Below are positions 1 to 12,550 of a stretch of 64,000 nucleotides of DNA, piece after piece. Position numbers and translations under genes: made by a program. Within the stretch, counting starts at the first letter, position 1; each line of letters begins with the position of its first letter. A model generated the notes under the pieces. The model had not been told where the DNA came from and ran no database searches. It saw only the letters and a list, made by a program, of their open reading frames with translations. Source of the stretch: Ziziphus jujuba (taxonomy: Eukaryota > Streptophyta > Magnoliopsida > Rosales > Rhamnaceae); NCBI RefSeq assembly GCF_031755915.1, contig NC_083385.1, positions 1,069,001 through 1,133,000 on the forward strand. The letters are read 5' to 3'.

Positions 1-1350
1 CCGTGACTAAAGGTTTAGTCACGATTATTTAATCAATAATAAACAAAGTTTTAGAAACAAAGTTTTATTTATCTCCTTCACTCGTATCTTTCTAAAATAA
101 TAAATAAAAAAAGGAGAAGAGTTTTTATTTATTTATTATAAATCAACAACCAGCTTGACTCAATCTCATGAATCAAATTAGAGCAACTTTTTTTTTCCTT
201 TTTTATTTTTATTTTTATTTTTTTTAACCTATTGAGGTAGTCGTGGAAGGAGAGGGAAGGATTGCTAAGAATGGTTAGCCTTACATTGTTCAACAAAATG
301 TCTTCAACTCCAAAGCGGCCCATGGTGTTTGTTTTTGAAAGAGAGATTTTGATATTGAATTCTGAATCAAATGGTGCCGACGGTCAATTGGAGTCTGAAT
401 CAAATAACCACTGTAGCTAGAACATGTACGGTCGGAGGTGATGACAGTCGTATTTTAACGAAGAGAAACCTAAATATTTCATATAATAAACAATAAAAAT
501 AATAGAATAAAATAAAAAATAAAACAAAGCACTTAAAATATTATAAATCACCAGTGAATTTTATTTCAAACAAAACTCAAGAACAATTTTTAAAAAGACA
601 TTATTTATTAAATAAATATTGTACCGCATCAGCATTAATATTTTTCTACAGATTTTTCCCATCATGCTTCAATATCAAGTGCTGAAAAATTGCAATGTCA
701 AATTTTAAATAATAATAAAACTCACATAATTTATTAAATGACAAAGGATCCACACTTTTTAAAAAATAGTCCAAATTGGAATTTACCCCAAATTTTACCA
801 ATTAATTTCCTGTTGGCCAATGCTGCAACCCACCGTTGGAGAAGTTAGTTTGTTTATTTTATATATATATATATATATTTTTTTTTTTGCTTTTTAGAAG
901 TTATATAGAGGAGAAATGCCATATTTTGGCAATAGTATACCATTGGAGATGTTCAAATACATTGTTATATCATTTTTGTAAATGAGACTTTTTGACTATA
1001 TCGCCACTAAAAAAAATTTAGAGAACATTTCCAAACCCAAAATTTTACGTTAAGAAAGAAGGGGGGGGGGGGGGGGGGGGGGGGGAAAGTTCTATATAGA
1101 CATATATCAATATAAAGAGAAATATATATTTAATATGAAATTTCCTTTTGTGATTCAAACGGGGCCCATAGGCACAAAACTTGAATGATAGGACTGAAAA
1201 ACAAAAAAATTTCAAACCGATCAGCTACTTGAATATTACAGGGACGCCTTCCATCTGTTGTGTAATCTTGCCAATATAATGTGGTTCATCGAGAAAGGCA
1301 GTAGCAGGAGCTATGAACCAGCGAAGAAAGACATGAAAAAACTTGGTTGC
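1..1350. other. AT-rich intergenic spacer
   Basis: No coding gene is visible. The stretch holds short poly(A/T) runs, a (TA)n run near 862-878 and an unusual uninterrupted run of 25 G at 1061-1085. The part nearest 1350 is probably the 3' UTR of the RecA gene on the minus strand. Confidence 0.6.
1061..1085. repeat. G25 homopolymer
   Basis: Twenty-five consecutive G residues lie in an otherwise AT-rich spacer. Such a run can form a G-quadruplex. Its true length may vary or be misassembled. Confidence 0.9.
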
Positions 1351-2064
1351 CTATACTTCAACTGCAGCAACTGTTTCTTCATCACTAGAACCAGCCGAAA
1401 CAGTTTCCTCATTAAGCCCCCCACCTTCTACAGACGTTATATCTGCTGTTTCTGCTTCCTTTTCTGTTTCAGCATTTAGTAGCTTCTCCCTAAGCTTCAT
1501 TGTAAGTTCTTCCCGTGCACTATCATTTTCAGACAAATACCTTTTCAAAGCATCCTTTCCATGGAAACTACTGCCATTGAATCCATAATGCGAACCCGCC
1601 TTAGAGATGAATTTTTGCTTTATTCCCAATTCTATAATCTCCGATTCCCGACATATTCCTTTACCAAACTCAAGTTCGAATTGAGCTGTTCTAAAGGGAG
1701 GAGCAAGTTTATTCTTGACAATCTTCACGAGAACTTGACTCCCTAAGGTCTTCAAAACAAATGACATTAAAGAACCATCAACAGCATGTATAAAAGCTAA
1801 CATAAGAACCATGTTAATCAAAGAATATATATATATATATATATAAACATCCAACGGAAATTGAAGCCATCACAAAGATCTAAACTGGCAATAGCTCAGT
1901 AGGATCAAAAAACTAAAAAGTTGTTTATTTTCTTTAATTTATTTTCAACCGAAAAGTAGTCATTTCTTTTAGTTAGAGGAACTCTAAGAAAACCATCCTT
2001 TCAGAAACAAAGTAGAACTTATTTGTGTACTTGTTCTGTTCATTAGTTTCCACAAAAAATTTAA

Positions 2065-2103
<39 letters not shown>

Positions 2104-5100
2104 ACCTCTTCCCCCTTCTTGACAAGGCCTGTTCTCCTGATATTTAGGCGCACTGAAGCATAGAACTTCAAAGCATTGCCACCACAAGTAACTTCAGTGG
2201 GCATACCAAATCCTCCAAAGGTAGAAAGCTTACTTCTCACCTAAAGAAAATTGCAACTGCTTAGGATGATTAAATAAGTGTCCACATCATTCAATGAAAT
2301 TCTGATCAAGGCAATTCGACTCATCTGTTTACCCGAGCTTGCTCATACCACTAGCAAGAAGCAATCCTAAAATATAAAGTAACTCTTATATACAGATTTT
2401 AGTTCACAAAATTGCAAAGGAATCAAGCCATTCATTCAAGTCCCAAGTTACAAAACTGAGGCAAGGGAGGATATTATATTGAGCATGGGGAGTTCCAGAC
2501 CAGAAGAGGGCCAAGGAAAGCAGTGATCAGTGATAACAGCAACATGACAAACAGTAAACCCCCAAAAAAAAAAAAAAATATCGTGGAGTTTCTGTAAAAC
2601 CTTTAGATTTAGATTAAGATTTGCCAAGTTCAAACCCAACATAGACCCCCATTATGAGATTCAGATATAAAGAACCTTGGCTCAAAGAAATCTAACATAA
2701 GAACTCAGCCAATGATATTTCACATCAAGCTGGGAGAAAATGGATAGCTCAACTTAGTGGTTCCAGTATTGACCGAACCAGAACTTCTAAAAGATACTGC
2801 CAAAAGAGTTGCTAAATATTTGGCAAAACTTATAGACCAAAAAGCATTGCCACACTGTTGCACTAAAGCCAGTAAACTCAGAAATATTTCAGGAATAGGA
2901 GCTGCACAAAGTTGGAATTTATTAATAGATGAAATGAAAGGTCATATTTCATTGAAAACAAATCATGATACCTGATTTATGAATATCAATATTGTCTGTG
3001 ACTGCGATAAGGAGTGGCTCAACTTGCGAAGTGCCTGGCTCATCAGTCTAGCCTGCATGGCCATATGAGCATCACCCATCTCACCATCAAGTTCACCTTT
3101 AGGCACAAGGGCAGCTACCTGTCATCCAGACATAACCAGAGCAAATTATCAACAAGTCTATAAAAACTTAAATTTGACATGTTTAACCATGAGATATATT
3201 AAACAACATATGTGCCCATGCAATGCAAAACAAAAGAACTCAGCCAAAAGAGTCCCATAATAATGTGGACATCATAAAAACCAAATCATCTAAAGCAAAA
3301 GATCTTCATGCAGCAACCAACAATTTGAGGTGGATACTTTACCAATAAAGAAGCATGAATGGCGAACACCTTACTTACACTGTCAACAACAACAACATCA
3401 ACTGAACCACTTCGGATTAGAGTGTCCACAAGACTGAGAGCTTGTTCACCACAATCAGGTTGCGAGAGAAGCAGATTCTCAGTGTTTACCCCAATAGCCT
3501 GTGCTAGTGCAGGATCAAGAGCATGTTCAGCATCAACAAAAACACAGTAACCTACATTTAAACAGAGATAGATGACAAAAAAAATTAGGAGAAGCTAAAA
3601 ACGGAAATTATAAAAAGATGAAAATATGAAGTAATCCAGGACAAGGTAAAAGAAAAATAATAAACACAAATAAATAGGCTCAATTATTCTCCAAACCAAA
3701 CATATGAGAACATGAATCACAAAACTAAGTGCCACTGACTACCCTTTATTGACTGAAACTGAGGATTGAAAGGCAATGCAAGCCTATTTTTGACGCAAGG
3801 TGGTAGCTAGCATTGAATAAAAATTTTATAAGATTAATCACGTGAGTTGTGAGAAAAAGGGAGCAAAATCCTAGACAACTTACAATTTTGATCAATCTGA
3901 GATAATGTGTTTAGACAAATTCATGAAATGGTACATGCAGAGATTAAAAAGCAAAGCAATTATACTAGCTAAAACATTACATATGCAGTAAGAAAGATGT
4001 AATAATTTGAGAAATATAAAAAATAATAATAACCTCCTTGCTTCTGTGCTTCAGCTATTACATGCAAAGCAAGAGTTGTTTTTCCAGAAGCCTCTGGACC
4101 ATATATCTCTATAACACGTCCCTACAAAAATCCAATAAAGGCATATTAAAAAACTGCACACACATAAGAATTTCAAGGCCTACACGTGTGCAACAGAAAG
4201 TGATTTCTTTAAAAGATAAATTACAGAATACCTTTGGAAGTCCACCAATTCCCAGCGCTATATCCAGAGCAAAAGAACCAGTGGACACAACTGGAACGCT
4301 TCTAGCAGAAGCAGACCGACCAAGCCACATGATTGATCCCTTTCCAAATGAGGAAGTTATCTGATCCAGGGCTTGCCGCAAAGCTAACTCTCTCTTTGAC
4401 AAATTTTCTTCACTGGAGTCACTTCCATCGGACTTCGATCTCCTTTTACCTTGAGAGAGATATAATTCGTGATTTTGTCTAAATAAGCCCAACTATATCA
4501 AACAGTAGCTGGGGCTTTTTCTAACTAATCATTATCTTCTGCCAGAGGCATGCCAAAGAGAACCAGACAAAATGAGTTATGATCCAAAACTTTGCTCACA
4601 GTACTTTTTTCTTTTTTTTCTTTTTTCAGATAAACAAGAAAAGTAACAATTACCATTTACATTCTCTATTTAACATTTTTTTTTCCCCCTTTAGTATCAC
4701 TCTACATAGCTGAGAAAGGTAGCTTCTTTATATATTGTACGCATAGAGACATGCATAAGAAGAAACTTAAAGTACCTTTGGAAGAAAAATAGCAACACTG
4801 AGTAGATGTCCCCGGTATGCCTCTCCTAAATACCTGCATAGCAAGAGGAGTTAAATATAAGTAAAAAGATTATGCCCAAACCAGAAACTTCAATAAATAA
4901 ACAACGCTCAAATTTCTACCCGTTTGTTTGGCTGACGGGAAAATGAAGAAAACTAAAAACAATACAAGAGTCACATGGGTGCACTGGCAGCCTTCTCGAG
5001 GCTATTTCAAAAACTTAAAAACATTTCCAAAGCTTTCTCAGCAACCAGTGTAAAAGAATAACACCTCGAATAAACTAAAGGAAAGTTTCTGGCTTTATTT

Positions 5101-5116
5101 TTCAGACAAAAAGAAA

Positions 5117-5154
<38 letters not shown>

Positions 5155-5231
5155 GAGGAGGAGGAAGTAATAACCTCTGTCGCGGATAGAGAACGTTTCA
5201 GAAGAGAAGTGTTACGAAGAAGCCTCGCCAT
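1351..5231 (-). CDS. RECA2: Mitochondrial RecA homolog (RECA2 type)
   Basis: Bacterial-type RecA recombinase, expected to act in mitochondrial DNA recombination surveillance and repair. Eight exons read on the minus strand: 5231-5175, 4833-4776, 4449-4232, 4121-4034, 3551-3379, 3118-2972, 2240-2106 and 1749-1351, giving 424 residues. The N-terminus ([16 protein letters not shown]) is rich in Arg, Leu and Ser without acids, as in a mitochondrial presequence. The RecA core follows: Walker [35 protein letters not shown], the MAW-like region [17 protein letters not shown], and [13 protein letters not shown]. The tail after about residue 375 is acidic (repeated EET and SDEET). From memory, Arabidopsis RECA3 lacks such a tail, so RECA2 is favoured. 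The in-frame codon 12 nt upstream is TTG, so the ATG at 5231 is used. A RECA1 plastid form is less likely from the presequence. Confidence 0.88.
2070..2100. repeat. (AG)n microsatellite in RecA intron 7
   Basis: A run of about 15 AG units directly precedes the exon 7 donor (minus strand) of the RecA gene and lies just inside the intron. Confidence 0.85.
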
Positions 5232-5653
5232 AGACAAGCTCAAAGTTTACAACTAATCGTCCACTTCTTCGGAATCAAACTAAACAAATGAAATATACGA
5301 CAACATACTCCACGATTCTACGGAGACAGAAATAGATAGAGAGAGAGAGAGAGACTCTGCTCTGGTTTTAGGGCTTTAGGTTTGATTTCCCTCCCTTTTG
5401 AACAGAGCGAGCTGACTCAGTGAAGCAGTGACTGTAACTGAGTTCGTTCCGTTTTGCAAGTGGGGCCGGCCAACTTCTCCTTTATTTTTATTTTTCCCTT
5501 GGGTTTTGTATTTGTTAAAATAGTTCGCAGTGGAAGGATTGAATGTCCGAATTTGCAATTGAAATCTTTTAGGCTATAATAAACATTCCATGATGATAAT
5601 TTCTTTTCTCTTTTTGAATTTTGTTTTCATTTCCCACCAGACAAAAACGTAAA

Positions 5654-5689
<36 letters not shown>

Positions 5690-6222
5690 CTTAATTCCAC
5701 ATACGAAATGTAACTGTAAAATCTGATTTGCATGATCTGACTGCTAGGATGCAAATCGTAATGCGCACCAAAATTCAAATAAAAAAAATTATAATTAATA
5801 ATGATGGTACAGAATCACAAAGTTTTTCAATATCTAAATATAATTACATAAATTAAGTAGCTTCACAATATTAATATTGTAGGGACTAATTATCGTTGAG
5901 TTAGTTGGAGGGTCAGCCTGTTTCTCATCCAAATTTATACATTAAAACTACAATTTATATATTAAGACCACAGATGGATTGATTGGATTTTGAATAACTA
6001 TAATTAATACGTAAAATAATATATTTTATGAATTATGCGTAAAATAATATTGGAATGAATACGATAATGAGAAGAAAACGCTTAGAACCTTAAATATAAA
6101 AAATAACAAAATATACTCCAAACCTAAAACATCCACCTTCGATAAATCCCATATGAATCAAGAAATCACGAAAAGATCACAAACTATTTCGACCACATTA
6201 CCCTCGAAACCAACATATAAAA

Positions 6223-6258
<36 letters not shown>

Positions 6259-6374
6259 TCCTCAACCATTCATCATATAACATAAGGTGACAAAAATATA
6301 TATAATATGGACGTAATGAACCACCCAAAACTGCTCCAATTATCACTTTTCCGCCATCAACAATCCATAAAATT
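5232..6374. other. RecA 5' leader and spacer to NAP1
   Basis: The RecA leader carries an AG-rich run (5337-5354). A (TA)n run lies at 5657-5687 and a poly(A) run near 6230-6256. No gene is seen. The part near 6374 is probably the NAP1 3' UTR. The two genes are on the same strand with about 1.1 kb between them. Confidence 0.6.
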
Positions 6375-9116
6375 CTACTGCTGCTTGCATTCGGGTGGCC
6401 GCTCGCCCTGTTGACCATCCCCAAGTTGTGGTCTTCCACCCTTCTGCATTAATACAACATAGTAGAAACAAAAAGATTAGGGCTTATTGGAAAAATTGGT
6501 GGAACAACAAAAATATATTAACCAAACAATGTGACATACCTTGTGCCCAGCTGATGGCTGCAGAGGAACATCGCAAATCAATAGAACATAATTAGCAACA
6601 ACTACAAAAATAAAATTGAAATATTGCAATTGATCATTAACCAACAACAAAATTCTAATATTCTAGACCTTCTTCTTGGCCTTGCTTTCATCTTCATCTT
6701 CGTCGTCCTCGTCATCATCTTCCTCATCATCCTCGTCCTCTTCTTCTTCTTCATCCTCATCAACGTCTTCATCTTCATCATCATCATCTTCCAACTCTCC
6801 AAACTCATCTCCTTGAACTGCCTCTCCCGTAAACCATGAAACAGCATGGGGAATGATCTTGTCTCGAATTGTTGAGCTACCAAAAAAATAAAAAATAAAA
6901 AAAATTAAAATAACAGATAATGCAAGTTAATCAACTGTGGAAATAGAATTGTCACCTTTAGAGTACCATAGAAACATCGAGCCCACAAAAAGCAGATGAG
7001 TCTAAAAAAGTTTCCAAGGTAAATAATAACATGTCAAACTCACCCAATGTCATAATCTTGTTCCATCTGGTTTTGAAGTTCTTCAGCCTGTACACAAGAA
7101 AATATATAAATAACATACCAGAACAGTTAATTACCAAAGCAAATTTCTTAAAAAGTTTAAGAAAGACAGGCATACAGCATCTTCATCAATATCTTCATCT
7201 TCCTCAGGAACCTGAGGTGGATTAAAAAAATTAAAGAAACTTTCACAATTCTCAGTTTTAGTAATTGGCTTTGCATTCTTTGATCCCTTCTTTGGCTTCT
7301 TCTTTAGGAGCTTCTGTGTTAAGCATTTTCCTGGATGCCATTCAATTTCAGTCCTACAAAAATTATTTACCAACCAAACTTAATTAAATACTGCAACTAT
7401 ATACATGCCTTTCACAATAGACCAAATAAGAGCCAACTTACCCTATAGCTTTCTCCAGAATTGGTTCATCTTCATCAATCATGTGATATGTCTTTGTCAA
7501 CACAGAGTTCTTGAAGTAAGGATTGGTGTCAAAAAAGAACTCAAGTTTGAAACCCTTTGGGTTATCTATCCTATACCACTTGATGTCTCTAAGATATTTG
7601 AGTGCTCCTTCATCACGCTCAGAAATCTGATTCCAAAAAACAATAAAAACAAATTATTTTTGTTACAAGGCTAGACAGGATATATGCACCAAATAAAAGA
7701 AATATCATTAAAAAGTAACTACCTCTTCAGCAAGCACTTCGTTATTTTTCATGGCATTGAGCCAGAATTCAGGCACTCCTTTCTCTACATTTAAAGGTAA
7801 CAAATTTAATATGAGAAAACAATTATGCAAGGGTATTAATATCCTGTACAGATACTACGTACATACCTTCAGCAGCTTTATCCTCTTGTTGGTCTGCTGC
7901 TGCTTCATTAGTAACTCCTTCAGCTTCAACAACACCATTTACAATCTCATAGCGCTGCATGTGATCATTACCATTAATTTTAAAACAAAGTAAAAAAAAA
8001 TGTAAAAGATGGGAGCTCCACCAACTCCTGTACTCAGGGAAATTAGTAGACTAGTAGGATACCTTGGTATACAGAGGTTGATAAAACTTCTGATATTTGG
8101 CTTCAAGGGCTGCCCTCTCCTCAAAAAATTTCGCCTCCAATTCATCATGTTGGCTCTGCAAGTGGAGAGAAACTTTAGATATTCAATAATTTCACATAAC
8201 ACAAACTAATCAACCTTTTATGCAATAATATTATGCCAACAAGTCAATCTCAAAGGAAAAATACAAATAATAATAATAATAATAATAATAATAAACAAAA
8301 CAATATTCAACAGTGACTGCCATGGTAAAATATTGACCAGTGATTTCCTAATTCATTTTTTTTTTCCCAAAAAAATGAAGATAGTACAATATACAATGTC
8401 CTTACATCTACAAAATATCAAATAAAAAGAAAACATCCCAACTCCAGCTGAAAATTTTATTTTTCACACCATAGATACATCACAGCACATATAGTTCCTG
8501 ACCAAAACTCATTGTAGAATATAGAAGTTGAAACGCCAATGAAGCAAAGATGATAACACAATATACAGCAAAGAAAAATAATGAAAGGCATCAAATTTTG
8601 AGTAACCCAATATAGAACAGCGCTCTAACTAACTATATATAGGAGAAAGGCCATACCTGGATCTCTCTGAGAACTTCGACCCGCTTCCTGACTTTAGGCG
8701 ACAGATTCTCAAGAATATCAGAGTGCTGTCCTGCCAAGCTCTGTATCTTATCCTGCGAAATACCCAATAACAATACAAAAAAATGATCAGCTACCCAGCC
8801 CCTAACCCAAAAATAGAGTTAGGAAAAAAAAATAATAATAAAATAAACTAAAATAAAACCGACTACCATTAACACATTAGGGTAATGAAAGGGAAAAGGT
8901 AGAAGAAATACGGACCTTGAGTGCATTAACAAGGCCTGCTCGGTCCTCTTCGTTCAGAACTATACGCAAAAATGGAAAGAAAATATGAGATTGAAACAAG
9001 CATAAACACTGGCACAACATACACTAATAGAAATAAGAGAGAGATTGGAGATTGTGTGGATGGGGAGTACCAGAGCTGAGATCGGACATGTTGAAGTTGC
9101 CCTTGTCGTTGCTCAT
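6375..9116 (-). CDS. NAP1: Nucleosome assembly protein 1 (NAP1)
   Basis: Histone chaperone for H2A-H2B that shuttles between cytosol and nucleus and helps chromatin assembly. Twelve exons on the minus strand: 9116-9071, 8959-8916, 8752-8657, 8155-8063, 7954-7867, 7784-7723, 7626-7442, 7353-7176, 7087-7044, 6876-6669, 6557-6540 and 6443-6375, giving 376 residues. The N-terminal dimerisation helix (residues ~30-100, [16 protein letters not shown]) is followed by the NAP core ([32 protein letters not shown]). A long Asp/Glu tract then leads to a Lys-rich patch and a short tail ending CKQQ. That C-terminal tetrapeptide is the farnesylation box known from plant NAP1 proteins. The length matches the plant NAP1;1-NAP1;3 group. 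The acidic tract is encoded by GAT/GAA-rich sequence that also creates long false reading frames on the other strand. Confidence 0.93.
8266..8294. repeat. (AAT)n microsatellite in NAP1 intron 3
   Basis: About nine to ten AAT units lie inside the intron between exons 3 and 4 of NAP1. Confidence 0.9.
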
Positions 9117-10999
9117 TGTGGTTTGGGATTGCTGGAGAGGGTGAGAGAAAGCAAGCGAAAGAGGAAAGAGGAGCAAAAGCTAAAACCCTAGAAGCGGTGT
9201 TTTGGGAGGAGGAAAAGGGGTAAAGAGCCTTCAAAACGCGGTCTCCCTTAAATCCTCGCCTCCAATTTCCAATACCTAACACCTGGACTCATTTTATTTT
9301 AGGGGCTACCCGATTTAAATTTCCTTGTTTATTTATTTTATTTTATTATGCTCATAAAGAATTTGGGAGATGACACATACGAATTGGGCTGGGTTCCGTG
9401 GCCCATTACTTTTCTTTGGATTACACCCAGTTTTCCCCTTGCTTAATCCAAATTACATCTGGAGGATTCGCAATTGTGTTGAAATGGTAATAATTGGACG
9501 AGGTTGGTTTTAAGATTGAATACTATCAAACCAAATAATAATAATAATAATAATAATAAAATGGTTTATTTTATGGAGTTCCGAGTTTTTTTCTTTTCAT
9601 TTACGATTATTCATTTATAATTGCTCAATCATAAATCCATCAATCAAATAATGATTTAGACCTAGAGGTGCAATGGTAGAAAGTGAAGTTAAGCCGTGTG
9701 ATGCATATGGTTCTAATTTAGACTAGAATTCATATGAAAGAAAATAACGGTAAAATAAGAAATACCAATCCTTGAAATGAAATAGGATAAAATAAACTAT
9801 CAAATTCATCGCCATTACTTTTGAAACGTAAATTCTCTCTCTTGCATTCTTCAGTTTTAGTGGTTGTTCATCTTTTATTCATACCAATGTGTTCAGCCAA
9901 GCCAAAGGAAACTGAGAGCAAAAGTTCCATCTTTGGTTTGACCCGACTGCTGATTTCCACACCTACTCAATCCTCTGCAATCCCCAAGAAGGAAGAGCCA
10001 CATCATGCCAAAAAGATTTAATGATATGAAAATTTCGAACTAGTGTACTTTGATGTGCTGAAGATTTACACCATAAACATTGCTCTGCCCAACATCCTTT
10101 CTTTCAGCGTCGACAAAAATAGTGGCGCTTTGAGTTATGTTTCACCAATAATCCAAATAGTAATCCAATATTAGCATCAGTTATGGAATCGTGGAATGAG
10201 GCATGGCCCGATGTGCAAGAGAAAGGAAGAAAAAGAAAGGAAGGCCAGTAGGGACAAGCTGCTGCTTACTGAAAATGCAACTTGCCCTGAACAAGGAAAT
10301 CATCAAATATATCAAGAATTCTCAATCTAATTGTATTATTCATTGATTAAGGAAACTTTATTTATCAAATTAATCAGTCTAAACATCTGTACAGGAAGTA
10401 CATAACAAAACAAACTGATGGCAATGGGTATCTGTTATATGTTTTTATTGTTTTTTTAATACATAATACCTGTAATGTCCAAAAGAGACCAGCTCATGCA
10501 TTAGACAAAACGATTCTACATACAGATGCTGCATCCATAATTGGTACATTCTAACCGGAATTATATTCTACCTCCCAGAAAGAATTGCAAACTTTTAGTC
10601 TTAGGTATTCACTTTGTCATGACTCAAGACTCAAGAAAGAGACCAATTTATTCAAAAATAAAGCAGAAGCCTCAATGAATTGCCAGCTAGAATGCTGCAT
10701 AGAGATACTCAACATAACTGAAATGAAACCCAGATATTCCAAAACCTATAGACAACAAGGTAGTTCTCTGGAAAAACATTTGTTTACATAAGCGACTACA
10801 TCAGAAATAATATCCCCAAGGTGAGTACCAATATCTCTACAAAAGTTGTCCTCTGGAGTTATTTTTTCAGAGTTGAGCAACACCCAACTGCTTGTCCTGT
10901 AACCCAATACGGAATATAGTTTCTTCCCACTCATCTAAAGCTGAACCAGATGTTTCAAAATGTTAAGAAAAAGGTTTTTTGGAAGCTTCAATAAATAAT
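9117..10999. other. NAP1 promoter/leader and spacer to bS16
   Basis: No gene is supported. Near NAP1 there is a telo-box (AAACCCTA, 9183-9190) and a site II-like GGCCCA (9400-9405), both common in promoters of growth-linked plant genes. An (AAT)n run lies near 9537-9560. The part adjoining 11000 is probably the 3' UTR of the bS16 gene. Confidence 0.6.
9183..9190. promoter_or_regulatory. Telo-box in NAP1 leader
   Basis: AAACCCTA lies about 70 bp upstream of the NAP1 start codon. Telo-boxes are known elements of plant translation and cell-proliferation genes. Function here is inferred. Confidence 0.5.
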
Positions 11000-12063
11000 T
11001 CATTCGACATCATTTCCATTGCCTTGAGAGTCTTTTTCTTGATCGGGTTTAGCTGGCTTATCTGGGGTCAAGATGCGCCCACTCAAAGGATCTACAGGAC
11101 GTGTGTCTCGTGGCCCTCCTTTACGTCCCATGGCTACCATTGGAGGTGGGGGCAATAACCCTGCTCTGAAAAGAATGCGCTGCACAGGATCTGAAGGCTG
11201 AGCACCGACAGATAGCCAATACCTGCAAAGCATAGAGGAAAATAGTGGAAGAGAATTAGAAAATAAAGGATTTACTAGCCACTTGATTTGGAATTTCAAA
11301 ATGCACCAACCCAGAGAAATCTACGAAACATTTTTTCTTCCCTACTAATATAAAGCAGCAGAATACTACTAAATGAAAATATTCACATTTCATGATCTGT
11401 ATGGATTGCTAGTTGAATCATAAACACCTCTCACCTAAGGCCAATTTTTTGCTCTAGTTAGTCAATAGAATAAATAACAAAACATATCTCCCTCGCTCTA
11501 GATTCATGCCTCTTCTAACTGTCATATTACACAAGGAGATATGCTTCTCCACCAACCCCAGTGGATACCATTCAAAATTTGTTTCCTCTCAATCCACCAC
11601 CTTGTGTGTCAACCTGTGCCTACCAAGACTGCAACATGTTTTCATCTTTCATTGCTAAAGTTATAAACGAACACGAACAGATAATTTGTTCTTAGAGACT
11701 TTAAGTCCAAAGTTTGGGCTCCTTTAGCAAGCGTAGTCCACATGAAAACACAAGTTTACATGCTTCAGTTTTCCACTTCTGGAAATAAGATTTATGGATG
11801 TTACATTAATTCTGTTGCTCCATGTCAACCTCCCAAAATGTCTATACGTATTTGCACGAGGAATGATAAAGGAAGCCGATAAACTATACATAAGACTAAA
11901 TATTGACAACTAAATTCGCAACTAGACACTAAATTATTCAGTTTAAGAAAGCAAGAACATCCCAAAATAAAAAAAGAAACAAGCAAATTAAAAGTCATCT
12001 AAATTTATATCTATATCCAACAAAACACAAAATATGAAGTAGGCATGCCAAAGAACTAAAGAA

Positions 12064-12102
<39 letters not shown>

Positions 12103-12550
12103 TACTTCACTCTTTCGAAATTTAGACCCATTCTTTTACCACCATCTTGGCCTATTCAAAATCGTACACATAAACCATTAGTAGAATACAAAGTCACCAA
12201 AAAAAGTCGTTTCAAACTCAAATTCAGAAGTAAAATCGGTTCCTCTATGTTAAAATTTTCATTTTCCTCGGTTGAATAGAGGCTTCTTCACTCACTACAG
12301 ATTGCAACTACATCAAATTTGTTTTATTCGAAATTGAAAAATACAAACTTTCAACAACAACTAAACCAAAAAAAAAAAAAAAAAAAAAAAAGATCAGATT
12401 CACAAATGAGATGAAACCTGGCAAGGGATTGTAGTATCCTAGAACTTCAAGGTGCCTGCCATCCCTAGGAGATCTGCTATCAGCAGCCATAACACGATAG
12501 AAAGGTTTGTTTTTGCATCCGAATCGTGCCAAACGGATCCTCACCACCAT
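11000..12550 (-). CDS. RPS16: Nuclear-encoded organellar ribosomal protein bS16
   Basis: Small-subunit ribosomal protein S16 of the bacterial type, acting in mitochondrial and/or plastid ribosomes. Three exons on the minus strand: 12550-12418, 12145-12106 and 11222-11000, giving 131 residues. The family core is clear at the very N-terminus ([19 protein letters not shown]) and continues with [22 protein letters not shown] and [21 protein letters not shown] longer hydrophilic C-terminal tail (residues ~90-131) goes beyond the bacterial length of about 80. There is no separate transit peptide. In poplar and Medicago such nuclear S16 copies are known to go to both mitochondria and plastids through the S16 N-terminus itself, where the plastid rps16 gene was lost. 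Intron 1 carries two long poly(A) runs, including A34 near 12067-12100 just outside exon 2. Confidence 0.9.
12067..12100. repeat. Poly(A) run in bS16 intron
   Basis: About 34 consecutive A on the plus strand immediately follow the 40-nt exon 2 of the minus-strand bS16 gene, starting five bases inside the intron downstream of the donor site. Confidence 0.85.

Noticed and set aside
6602..6883. Met/Lys-rich and hydrophobic frames on both strands
   Set aside because: They are shadows of the NAP1 acidic exon read in other frames.
9821..10021. Open frame resembling a small secreted peptide
   Set aside because: Its first codon is TTG, not ATG; no family features or splice-compatible neighbours are visible.
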